Origin: Yeguia hominis
Lineage (GTDB): Bacteria; Bacillota; Clostridia; Oscillospirales; Acutalibacteraceae
Assembly (NCBI RefSeq): GCF_014384705.1
Contig: NZ_JACRSN010000013.1
Coordinates: forward strand, 17,089 to 81,088
DNA: 64,000 bases
Reading direction: 5' to 3'
Part shown: positions 42,530 to 52,300 of the stretch, one piece after another
Layout: the number at the start of each line of letters is the position of its first letter
Numbering within the stretch: the stretch's first letter is position 1
Notes under the pieces: model-generated
Databases searched by the model: none
What the model saw: the letters and a program-made list of their open reading frames with translations, nothing else
Told to the model about the DNA's origin: nothing
Program-made: the position numbers and the translations under genes

Positions 42530-45500
42530 ATGGTTAAAACAAAATTCAAGAAAGCCGTCTCGCTTATGTTGGCGGCGGTTATGAGCCTTACTGCTTTTAC
42601 GGGCATTGGGGCAACGACAGCCTTTGCAGCCGTAGGAGAAAAAGCCGATGTGTACCTCGTCGATTATCCCCGAAGCGGAGATACCAATAACAACGGCGAA
42701 TGGGGACACGGCAATCTCAACTATATGAACGGTTGGAAAGGCTTGTCCACAAAATATACAGGACTTCGTGCAATGGGTTCGTATTCGGGCAATATTGCCT
42801 ACTGTATTGAACCGGGTACAGGTCAGCGGACTGGAGATACTCTCACCGAAAAGGACGAGAACTTCTTTAATAACATCAGCCCGAACGGAACGATTTCCGG
42901 CGATGACATTCGCCTGCTTATCGGTCGTATCTTGCAGTACGGCTACCGTGGAGGTATTTCGACAAGCTGGAAGTCGCAGAATGAAAGCGACGCAAACTGC
43001 ATCGCACACGCTTATGCCACTCAGATTTTGATTTGGGAAACGATTGTCGGAGAAAGAGACGCAGGCTTTAATCACGTTTCTACCAGCGGATACAATGCCG
43101 TGCTTGAATGTGTAAGCACTGCACACCCACTCCGCAGTAAAATCTTGTCGTACTACAACAGTATGGTAACAAGTGTTCAGAATCACACCAAAGTGCCGAG
43201 CTTCTGCACAAGGTCAAGCGGTTCTGCAAAGGTAAACGAGCTTGAATGGAACGGAAGCAAGTATGTTGCTACTCTCACCGATACAAACGGTGTGCTTGGC
43301 AATTACAACTTCTCGGCAAACATTGACGGGGTTTCTTTCTCTGTCAGCGGAAACAAATTGACTGTTTCGATGGAGAAAGCTCCGAGCAAGGAATTTACCA
43401 TCACAGCCGCAAAAAAGAACGGTGTCCGCAGAGGTGTTGTCGTATGGTCTGACGGTATCCATCAGAACGGAAACGGCATTCAGGATGTGGTCACTTATGC
43501 TCAGGAGGTCAGTGACCCTGTCAGCGGCTTTGTCAAAATGAAGGTAAGCTACGGCTCTTGTCAGATTGTAAAGACAAGTGAGGACGGAAAGGTTGACGGC
43601 ATTCAGTTTACCATAAGCGGTAACGGTGTCAATCAGACTGTAACAACCGCAAACGGCGGTAAATTCCAACTGGATAACCTTATGCCCGGTGTTTACACGG
43701 TAACAGAACAGTCTATCGACAAATATGTTCCGCAGGAGGTTCACAGAGTAACTGTTGTTGCCGGTCAGGTGTCAAAGGTCAATTTCAATAATGTTCTCAA
43801 AAGAGGTAATCTTCAGGTCATCAAATCTTCTGAGGATAACTTGGTTGAGGGCGTTACCTTCCATCTTTACGGCACATCTCTTTCCGGTATTGCTGTCGAT
43901 GAGTATGCCGTGACAGATAAGAACGGTGTTGCTTCTTTTGATGATGTGCTTATCAGCGGCACTACCCCATACACCATTGAGGAAGTGGATACCGCAATCC
44001 GTTATGTTGTGCCTGCAAATCAGACCGCACCGATTAACTGGAAAGAAGTAACCACAAGAAACTTCACGAACATTCTCAAAAAGTTCAGCGTAACCGTAAC
44101 AAAGAGCGACCGAGAGGAAGGCACACCGCAGGGCGACGCTACCCTTGCCGGAGCAGTTTACGGTATCTATAAAGGCGAAACCCTTGTGGACAAGTATGTG
44201 ACGGATAAGAACGGGCAGTTTACCACAAAGGAATATGTCTGTGATAATGACTGGACAATCCGTGAAATCACGCCGTCCGAGGGTTATCTGCTTGATACGA
44301 CTGTTCACAAGGTCGGTGCTGAACCGCAGCTTTATACGGTGGAACACAATCAGACAGCAAATGATGTTACCGAACAGGTTATGAAAGGCAATATCGCCAT
44401 TATCAAGCACACCGATGACGGCGAAACTCAGATTGAAACACCGGAAAACGGAGCAACCTTTGAAATCTATCTCAAATCTTCCGGCAGTTTTGACGCAGCA
44501 GAAGAAGATGAAAGAGATGTCATTGTCTGTGATGAAAACGGTTTCGGGCAGACAAAGGATATGCCTTACGGCGTATATACCGTTCATCAGACCTCCGGTT
44601 GGGAAGGTCGTGAGCTGATGAAGAACTTTGATGTGTTCATTGCTCAGGACGGACAGACCTACCGCTATCTTATCAACAACGCAAACTTTGAAAGCTATAT
44701 CAAGGTTGTCAAGGTGGACGCAGAAAGCGGTAAAAACATTCCTTATGCCGGTGCAGGCTTCAAAATCTTTGACCCTGACGGCAATCAGGTAACAATGACC
44801 TTCACTTATCCTACTCCGACAACGATTGATACTTTCTACACCGACGCAAACGGACAGCTTGTGACACCGGAAAAACTGGAATACGGCAAGGGATATTCTC
44901 TTGTAGAAGTTCAGGCTCCTTACGGATATGTGCTTGACAGCACACCGGTGTACTTTGATGTGGCAGAGGAACATTCTTCCGATGAGGGTGGTATTACCGT
45001 GATTAAGGTCGATAAGCCTAATATGGCACAGAAAGGTACAGTCAGCATTGAAAAGACCGGCGAGGTGTTTTCAGGGGTAAATATCTCCGGCGTGGAAAAC
45101 GCCGATGTGATTTATCAGCCTGTCTATGAAGTGAAAGGTCTTGCAGGTGCAGTTTATGAGATTAGCGCAGCAGAAGATATTATCACTCCCGACGGTACAC
45201 TCCGTTATGCAAAGGGCGAGGTAGTAGATACTGTTACCACAGATGAAAACGGACTTGCCAAGAGTAAGGAGCTTTATCTCGGAAAATATACGGTGGTTGA
45301 AATTACTGCACCGGAGGGTATGGTCATCAACAAAGAAGCTCACGATGTTGAGCTGACTTATGCCGGTCAGGAAGTGTCTGTAACCGAAACCGCCACAAGC
45401 TTTGTAAACGACAGGCAGAAAGTAGCGGTAAGTCTTGAAAAGACTATTGAAAAGAACGACATCTTCAATATCGGCAACGGCGATGAAATGAAGAATATCA

Positions 45501-46780
45501 GCTTCGGACTTTTCGCCGCAGAAGAACTTGTTTCTGCAAGCGGTACTTCTATTCCGGCAGACGGACTGATTGAGATTATCTCACTTTCCGAGAACGGCAA
45601 GGCTGTTATCAAAACCGACCTTCCTTTCGGAAGCTACTATGTAAAGGAACTTGCCACCGATGAGCATTATATCCTTACCGACGCCAAGTATCCGTTCACT
45701 TTCAGCTATGCCGGTCAGGATACCGCAAATGTTGAGATTGCGGTCAATGACGGCAAGCCGATTGAAAACAAGCTCATTTACGGTTCTGTTTCCGGTAAGA
45801 AGATTACCGAAAACGGCGAAGCACTGGGAGGTGCTGTAATCGGTCTGTTTAAGGCTGATGAAACCGAATTTACAAAAGAAAATGCTTTGATGACTGCTAC
45901 CTCCCAAAAAGACGGTAGCTTTTCTTTTGAGAAAGTACCGTATGGCAACTGGCTTGTAAGAGAAATCGAGCAGCCGGAGGGCTTCGTGCTTGATGAAACT
46001 TCTTATGAAGTTAAAATCTCCGAGGTCGCTCAGGTCATTGAGGTCGAAATCGTCAATGAGTATGTTCACGGCAATATCAAGTTGACTAAGGTCGATGAAG
46101 ATTACCCGGACAACAAGCTGACAGGAGCGACCTTTGAGGTTTACAAAGATGTAAACGGCGACGGTAAACTGGATGACGCCGACGAGCTTATCGGAACTCT
46201 CTCCGAAACCTCTACCGGTATTTACGAGATGAAGGAACTTCTTTACGGAAAATACCTTGTAAGAGAAACCAAAGCACCGGATGGCTTTGAGCTTGATAAG
46301 GGTGTGTACTCTGTTTTCATTGAAAAAGATGAAACCACCTACGAGGTAGAAAACAAAGCCGGCGTCGGCTTTATTAACACAGCTATGAAAGGAAACCTGA
46401 AAATCGTTAAAACTTCCTCTGACGGTAAGGTTGAAGGCTTCACTTTCAGAGTTACAGGAGTAAACGGTTACGACCGAAGCTTCACGACCGATAAGAACGG
46501 CGAAATCATTATCGAGGGACTTCGTATCGGCGATTACACCATTTCCGAGGTTCAGGATAGTGTTTCTGCTTCCTATGTGCTTCCTGCGGATAAGATTGCA
46601 ACCGTAAAGGTCGGTTCTACTACCGTTGTGGAAATGCACAATGAGCTGAGAGATACACCAAAGACCGGAGATAACAGCAATGTGGGCTTGTGGACGGCAC
46701 TTGCGGGACTTTCTGCCCTCGGTATTGTCGGCACAGCCGTTGTTGCGTACAGAAAAAAGAAGAAGGAGGACAATGAGTAA
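42530..46780 (+). CDS. Thioester-domain, Cna-B repeat surface adhesin with sorting signal
   Basis: A 1416-residue wall protein. Signal peptide 1-34 ends TTAFA|AVG. An N-terminal thioester domain is indicated by Cys92 in AYCIEPG and Gln165 in YATQILIWE, the two residues that join in such adhesins and can then bind host amines. Ten Cna-B/SpaA-like modules follow, each with a GxYxxxE-type end that forms internal isopeptide bonds. The end carries TPKTGD, a hydrophobic helix and RKKKK, a sortase signal of the xPxTG kind. No sortase gene is visible in the window. ATG follows AAGGAGG. Confidence 0.92.
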   Translation: MVKTKFKKAVSLMLAAVMSLTAFTGIGATTAFAAVGEKADVYLVDYPRSGDTNNNGEWGHGNLNYMNGWKGLSTKYTGLRAMGSYSGNIAYCIEPGTGQRTGDTLTEKDENFFNNISPNGTISGDDIRLLIGRILQYGYRGGISTSWKSQNESDANCIAHAYATQILIWETIVGERDAGFNHVSTSGYNAVLECVSTAHPLRSKILSYYNSMVTSVQNHTKVPSFCTRSSGSAKVNELEWNGSKYVATLTDTNGVLGNYNFSANIDGVSFSVSGNKLTVSMEKAPSKEFTITAAKKNGVRRGVVVWSDGIHQNGNGIQDVVTYAQEVSDPVSGFVKMKVSYGSCQIVKTSEDGKVDGIQFTISGNGVNQTVTTANGGKFQLDNLMPGVYTVTEQSIDKYVPQEVHRVTVVAGQVSKVNFNNVLKRGNLQVIKSSEDNLVEGVTFHLYGTSLSGIAVDEYAVTDKNGVASFDDVLISGTTPYTIEEVDTAIRYVVPANQTAPINWKEVTTRNFTNILKKFSVTVTKSDREEGTPQGDATLAGAVYGIYKGETLVDKYVTDKNGQFTTKEYVCDNDWTIREITPSEGYLLDTTVHKVGAEPQLYTVEHNQTANDVTEQVMKGNIAIIKHTDDGETQIETPENGATFEIYLKSSGSFDAAEEDERDVIVCDENGFGQTKDMPYGVYTVHQTSGWEGRELMKNFDVFIAQDGQTYRYLINNANFESYIKVVKVDAESGKNIPYAGAGFKIFDPDGNQVTMTFTYPTPTTIDTFYTDANGQLVTPEKLEYGKGYSLVEVQAPYGYVLDSTPVYFDVAEEHSSDEGGITVIKVDKPNMAQKGTVSIEKTGEVFSGVNISGVENADVIYQPVYEVKGLAGAVYEISAAEDIITPDGTLRYAKGEVVDTVTTDENGLAKSKELYLGKYTVVEITAPEGMVINKEAHDVELTYAGQEVSVTETATSFVNDRQKVAVSLEKTIEKNDIFNIGNGDEMKNISFGLFAAEELVSASGTSIPADGLIEIISLSENGKAVIKTDLPFGSYYVKELATDEHYILTDAKYPFTFSYAGQDTANVEIAVNDGKPIENKLIYGSVSGKKITENGEALGGAVIGLFKADETEFTKENALMTATSQKDGSFSFEKVPYGNWLVREIEQPEGFVLDETSYEVKISEVAQVIEVEIVNEYVHGNIKLTKVDEDYPDNKLTGATFEVYKDVNGDGKLDDADELIGTLSETSTGIYEMKELLYGKYLVRETKAPDGFELDKGVYSVFIEKDETTYEVENKAGVGFINTAMKGNLKIVKTSSDGKVEGFTFRVTGVNGYDRSFTTDKNGEIIIEGLRIGDYTISEVQDSVSASYVLPADKIATVKVGSTTVVEMHNELRDTPKTGDNSNVGLWTALAGLSALGIVGTAVVAYRKKKKEDNE

Positions 46781-46869
46781 TGGACGCTAAAACAATCGTA
46801 GCAGTTGTATTAGTCGCCTTTATTATCGGCGGCTTTATCTTCTTGCAGATTAAGAACAGAAAGAAATAA
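46780..46869 (+). CDS. 29-residue single-span membrane peptide
   Basis: MDAKTIVAVVLVAFIIGGFI followed by FLQIKNRKK: one membrane helix with a basic tail. Its ATG shares the last A of the adhesin stop codon (TAATG), so it is translated by coupling after the adhesin, with AGGAGG 14 bases upstream. It may help export or anchoring of the adhesin; function unknown. Confidence 0.65.
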   Translation: MDAKTIVAVVLVAFIIGGFIFLQIKNRKK

Positions 46870-46928
46870 GGAACGCTTGTGTGGGCGGAGTGAAAACTTC
46901 GCCCACCGTTCTTTTACGGAGGTGCATT

Positions 46929-47222
46929 ATGAATAAGCAAAAGACGGTTGACAGCAAGGTGCTTGCAATACTCAGAGAATGCCCCGAAACGAGGTATGAC
47001 GATATGCAGCTTATCCTTTGCTATTACAACCGATACAGCTATATGAGAGTCGGAGATTTACCGCTTGAGGATATAGTCAACAACTATAAAGGCTACGGCT
47101 TGCCGTGCTTTGAGACTATCCGCAGAGCAAGACAGAGAGTGCAATCCCTATTTCCCGAACTGTCAAGGCAGTGCAGTGGCTGCGACTGCGGAAACATCAG
47201 AATTGTGATTGAAGTAAGCTGA
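46929..47222 (+). CDS. ICE protein of unknown function, 97 residues
   Basis: A small basic protein, MNKQKTVDSKVLAILRECPE at the start, with a CSGCDCG cysteine cluster near the C-terminus. ATG follows ACGGAGGTGC. The frame is open further upstream but without a ribosome site. I recognise no named domain; its N-terminal half has the look of a small helical DNA-associated protein. It begins a run of five short ICE genes before the helicase. Confidence 0.65.
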   Translation: MNKQKTVDSKVLAILRECPETRYDDMQLILCYYNRYSYMRVGDLPLEDIVNNYKGYGLPCFETIRRARQRVQSLFPELSRQCSGCDCGNIRIVIEVS

Positions 47223-47231
47223 GGTGTGGAT

Positions 47232-47825
47232 ATGAACGAGGGAAAAAGAAAAATCGGTGAATACACTGTTCTTTGCTCGGTCAATGTGGGCGAAAAGGAA
47301 GTTATCTTGGCTTCCAATGAGCAAAGTACAAACGGCGATAAATTTATGTGCGGCTTTGCAGAGCGAAACGACCTGTTTGAACTGTGTTCGGAATGTATGG
47401 TAAGCGATGACTATATCGAAATCGTACACCTTTTCGGAAGCCGTGTGGCAAATGAAGCGGAGCTTTTCAAGGAACAGGTCGAAAAACTGGATATTCCAAT
47501 CACACTCATAACAGAAGCCGACTGTATCCCCGACCACTATTCCAAAGACATCAACGGCAAAATCATAGCCATTGACCCCAAGGTATTAAAGCCTGAATTT
47601 CAGAGAGCCGACAGACAGCTCTACTATGTTACAGGTGGTTTCGGTGCGTCGGCAAACAGCCGTGGAAGTGCCGTGTTTTGTACCAATCTTCACACCGGCA
47701 AATCAACCCGATATGAAAGAATGGATGTTATGGGCGAAATAAAGCCTGAGCGTCTGCCTGAATGGGCAAAGGAAAAGGCACAAGAGCTTTCAAACAAGAA
47801 GCGAAATAAAGACAAAGAACGATAA
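47232..47825 (+). CDS. ICE protein of unknown function, 197 residues
   Basis: MNEGKRKIGEYTVLCSVNVG at the start; the middle is hydrophilic alpha/beta and the end (GGFGASANSRGSAVFCTNLH, then a Lys/Glu-rich tail) is well conserved-looking. The ATG at 47232 is five bases after GAGGTG; a GTG two codons upstream is an alternative. It lies 9 bases behind the previous gene, in the same operon. Not recognised. Confidence 0.7.
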   Translation: MNEGKRKIGEYTVLCSVNVGEKEVILASNEQSTNGDKFMCGFAERNDLFELCSECMVSDDYIEIVHLFGSRVANEAELFKEQVEKLDIPITLITEADCIPDHYSKDINGKIIAIDPKVLKPEFQRADRQLYYVTGGFGASANSRGSAVFCTNLHTGKSTRYERMDVMGEIKPERLPEWAKEKAQELSNKKRNKDKER

Positions 47826-47838
47826 GGAGGACAAAGCA

Positions 47839-48072
47839 ATGAAGGAAAATTTCACTTTTCAGCAAAAGACAAAGCTTCTGACGAAACTGTTTGACGCAGG
47901 CTGCAATACCGAAAAGAAATTGCAGCAGCTCGACATGGAGAGCATTTTGAAAATTCCGGGTATCACTATTCCGGATATGAGTCTGATTATCGAGTTTCAG
48001 AAGCAGACCAAAGCCAATAAGCTGTTCTCTTATTTGGGAGGTGGCACTGATGAGCAGGCAGGAACAGAATGA
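47839..48072 (+). CDS. ICE protein of unknown function, 77 residues
   Basis: MKENFTFQQKTKLLTKLFDAG at the start; all-helical by appearance. ATG follows AAGGAGG. The 3' end overlaps the next gene by 23 bases, in another frame. Not recognised. Confidence 0.65.
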   Translation: MKENFTFQQKTKLLTKLFDAGCNTEKKLQQLDMESILKIPGITIPDMSLIIEFQKQTKANKLFSYLGGGTDEQAGTE

Positions 48073-48607
48073 CCGCCATATCATTTGGAGCGACATTAGC
48101 CTTGACCTTGATGATTGGCGAGAGTCTTTGGAGGAACTGTATCCCGGATATTCCGATGATGAGCTTTACGACATTATGGTAAAATCCAATGCCGAAAATC
48201 TTTATGATGAACGAGTAAATCTCAATATTCAGCTTTCACAGCCGATTATTGTTATCGGCGACCTCGGCAGATGGAACGGCAGAGTGTCGGGCTACAAGAT
48301 GATTGATTCCGGCAACATTAAGGACTGCCTTTATTCCGATACCGATTACAACGAATGGTATGTGGATAAGTACGGCGACCTTCGTGCCGACGCCGTTCAT
48401 CACGACGGTACAAACCATTATCTTTACCGTGTATTCAAAGACGGTGTTACCGATACGCAGATTGAAAATCTGCAAGATAAAATCTATAACGGAAAAGCCA
48501 CAAGAGCCGACATCACACGAGTTACCAAAAGGCTCGGCGATGACATTGCCGGAGTTTATGGTTTTCCTATTCCAAAGCAAAGACAAACAAACGAACAAGC
48601 GAGGTGA
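48050..48607 (+). CDS. ICE protein of unknown function, 185 residues
   Basis: MSRQEQNDRHIIWSDISLDL at the start. The N-terminal 60 residues are acidic and helical; the middle (IIVIGDLGRWNGRVSGYKMI) looks like beta strands. ATG follows GGAGGTGG. It overlaps both neighbours slightly and is part of the ICE operon. Not recognised. Confidence 0.7.
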   Translation: MSRQEQNDRHIIWSDISLDLDDWRESLEELYPGYSDDELYDIMVKSNAENLYDERVNLNIQLSQPIIVIGDLGRWNGRVSGYKMIDSGNIKDCLYSDTDYNEWYVDKYGDLRADAVHHDGTNHYLYRVFKDGVTDTQIENLQDKIYNGKATRADITRVTKRLGDDIAGVYGFPIPKQRQTNEQAR

Positions 48608-48612
48608 TGAAA

Positions 48613-49296
48613 ATGGATTACAGAGTATTGACCGAAGCAGAGCGTAAATACACCTTCAGCCAAAGTCAGCAGCTCTCTATGCAGACCGGTCTTATCGGAT
48701 ATTTGAGAGCCGACTTCGGTTCTAACGGGAACGAGTTTTGGACGACTTGGAACGATTTCAGAAAAGACTTGAAAACCGATGAATTTAAGGCTGAATTTGA
48801 TGAAGTCATAAACGGATTGCGTGACGGCGATGTTTTGTCCGGCAGAAAGGCTATGTCCTCTTACTGTTATTCCACTCCCGACAGCTCCTTTAATGATGAC
48901 TGCAACCACTACGGCATCCGTCTTGATACGGGAAAGTACAGCTATCTTATGAGATTTAACCCCAACAGGGGCGAGTACAATCTGTACTGCTATTGCTATC
49001 AGAAAGAGTGGCTAAATGCCCACTTGAAAAACGCTGAGCGAGGTATCCGATTTATCAACCCGCACTATCAGGAGCAGTTTCGCATTGCGGACGGAGAAAA
49101 AATCTCAATCAAGCTCGGCGACGGCAAAACAATGGAGAGAACTTGCAGATATATCGACGACTACCATTTGGAGGTCGGCACAAATCTCTACCATATCTGC
49201 GAATTTGCCGAGCTTTGCGAGAGAAACGGTCATACCGTAGAACCAGCCGCAAAAGAAAACACGAAATCCGCAAAGGACAAAGAAAAAACACGATAA
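48613..49296 (+). CDS. ICE protein of unknown function, 227 residues
   Basis: MDYRVLTEAERKYTFSQSQQ at the start, with a cysteine/tyrosine-rich middle and a Lys-rich tail. ATG follows GAGGTGA. The C-terminal third (YIDDYHLEVGTNLYHICEFA) resembles the small beta domains often found in Tn1549-type accessory proteins, but I cannot name it. It sits 15 bases before the helicase gene. Confidence 0.7.
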   Translation: MDYRVLTEAERKYTFSQSQQLSMQTGLIGYLRADFGSNGNEFWTTWNDFRKDLKTDEFKAEFDEVINGLRDGDVLSGRKAMSSYCYSTPDSSFNDDCNHYGIRLDTGKYSYLMRFNPNRGEYNLYCYCYQKEWLNAHLKNAERGIRFINPHYQEQFRIADGEKISIKLGDGKTMERTCRYIDDYHLEVGTNLYHICEFAELCERNGHTVEPAAKENTKSAKDKEKTR

Positions 49297-49311
49297 GGAG
49301 GTGCAGACGAG

Positions 49312-52300
49312 GTGGCAAGAAAATTTGACCTGATTTCAGAGCTGTATGAAAGAACCTGTTTTGCAGTTACAGACAATCCGGTAAACTGGCAATCGTTTCT
49401 GAAAACAGCAGGCAGAAATTTCAGGCTCCGATTTGATGAACAGCTTCTCATTTATGCCCAAAGACCCGACGCAACAGCCGTGCTTGAAATCGAACGATGG
49501 AACGGTACTTTCGGTCGCTGGGTAAACCGAGGAGCAAAGGGTATTGCCGTATTTGAGGACACAGACAGAAGCCGTCAAAGGCTGATTCATTACTTTGATA
49601 TATCGGACACCCACGAAAGTCGACATTCCCGCCCTGTTCCGATTTGGGAGATGAGACCCGAATATGAAGCAGAAGTTATTGAAACACTTGAAAATACTTT
49701 CGGTGCGGTAAACGATACAACGAGTATTGAAAATGTCGTCAAAGAGAGCATTGCCAATGCCGTTGAGGATAACATCGCAGACTATATCTCCGACTTTATG
49801 AGTTTGGGTGCAGGAAGCGATATTGAGTATTTGTCTGCCGACGAAGCAAATGCCTTGTATTTGGAGCTTGTCAGAAACAGCGTATCATATATGGTTATGG
49901 CACGATTGGGACTGAACGCAGACAAGGTCTATTCTCCCGATGACTTTGCCGGTATTTCAAGTTTTAATTCACAGGAAGTTCTCAATGCGGTGGGTATTGC
50001 TACAAGCGACATTGCAGAAATGGCGTTGCTCCCTGTCAGCAGAACAATCAGCACGCTCAGCAAGGAAAATCGCATAATTGATGAACAGGAGCAATCCGAA
50101 TACAATAAAGACATCAAAGACGAAAGGAGTCAAAGCGATGAGCGAAATCACATACACGATGGTGGGAGATTACAATCTTCCGAACCTGAAACTGCCGGAG
50201 CAGACGGAAGTGACTCTCGGCAGATGGTCGCAGATGAGGAGAACTTATCTGAAGGAACATCACAAAATCCTGTACTACAATCTTCTGACGAAAGGGATTC
50301 TGAACAGTCACTTGGCGGAGGTTCAGCAGAGAGCCAGCGAACTGGAGGAAACTCTCGTGAAGCAGATGGCACAGAAAGCCGGGCTGACGGAGCAGATGAA
50401 AGCGGAAGATATGATGAAGTGGGTTCGCCTGATGAACAACATCAGGAACTCGGCACAGGAAATCGTGAAGAATCAGGTAATATTCGCTTAGAGTATTACG
50501 ACAGAAACCACGAGGACAAGAGCCTGCCGTTTTTCGGTGGCGATGATACTATCCGAGAGATACTCGGTACTACCCCGCATTTGTCCGCTTCAAAGGAAAA
50601 AATCAAAGACTTCTATGAGAGAAATACGGACAATGCGACCCGTACCGAATATATCAAGGGTATCTTCAATAACGACTACACCCGGCTTACCTTAAACGAC
50701 GGCAGGCTTGTGGGATACAAAACATTTCAGAATGTCCTCCACTTGTGGGAGGGTGAATACGAAAACAGAACCGCTCAGAGTTTCTACGACTGGGGCGTTA
50801 TCGCACAGCATTTTGAAGCAATGAGACTTTTGGGAGAATTGACCGATACAATGAAACCGATTCCGTCTATGGACGGTCAGTTGACTCTCATTATGGGAAA
50901 TCAGGCAGAGGAACAAAAAACCTCTGCCTTTACTTTTTCTCAGGAAATCATAGACGCTGTATTGACCCGTGGAAGCGGAGTTTCCGAGGGTAAAATGCGT
51001 ATCTATGAGCAGTTTGAAAAGAGCATTTCCGCAAAAGAGAACGCCGACTTCTTGAAAAACGAATACGGTTGGGGCGGCTCTTATCCGGTCATCATCGGTG
51101 CAGGCATTGACGAACAGCACGACGGAAAAGGTATCACAATTTCAAAAGGTATCGGAAGCGACAAGCCGCACATTACTCTTTCTTGGTCTCAGGTGGAAAA
51201 GCGTATCGGAGACCTTATCCGTATGGACAGATACCTAAACCCAAAGGAAAAAGAAAAGTACCCTGAATGGCTTGAAAAGCAGGAAGAACGGCGAGCCGAG
51301 CTTGCAGAGCAGAGAAAAAACCGTGAGATACTTTCTACCGCACCGCCTGAACCTGAAAACAAAGAGGACGAGCCGGAAGCGCAGTATGAATATCATCTCG
51401 GCGACAGCGTGTATATTGGGGCTTCTCAGTATGAGATTTTGTCCTTTGATGAAAACCGTGTAATGCTCTATGACTTCGATATGCCCTTATTCAACAAGGA
51501 ACTTTCAAGGGAAGAATTTGACCGCAAAGTGCGTGAAAATCCGATGAACGACCACTTGAAGGTCAGTGTATTACCGGCGGAAGAAAAAACCGTTACAGGC
51601 GAAAATAAAGCTCAAAACGATACTGAAACCGTACCGGATTTCAGTCCGAAAACCGGTTATGACGACGCCTTCTTTATTGACCGGGACAATGAAAGTGTAA
51701 CTTGGATGTACTATAACCCCGACAGCAATGCCGGAGGTCAGTATGTTACAAATACTCTTTCTTTTGACGAGATACAGCAAGTCGCACGGGAGTATGACTC
51801 GGCAGAGGATTTCTTTGATTATCTCGGTAGCATTGCAAATCAGGAGCTTGCCGATGTAGGTACGGAATGGTTTGTGGACGCAGACCGAGAATTTCACAGG
51901 ACACCGGATTTGACCGACTGTACCTCTGCCACAATGGAAGCTCTTATTGAAAACACTGAAAGAGCTGATATGGTGGCAACAAATATCGGGAATGTACCGA
52001 TTGAGGATTACAGAGAAATCGTTGCTACTCAAAACGGTTTTGACAGCGATGAGGAAATGTATAACGAGGGTGTTCGTATCGGCAACGGTTACGACAAAGA
52101 GCCTGAACCGATTGTCCCCGCTTGGGAGCAAAAGAAAAAGTCAAAAGTAAAGAGCTTTGACCTCCACCCGGATATTCCTATGTCCGAACGACACAACTTT
52201 GACCTTGCCAATAATCAGGTTGAAGAAGTGAACAAGAAAGAACGCTTCCACCGAAACTATGCAGCAATAAAAGTCCTGAGAGATTGTCAAAACGAAAACC

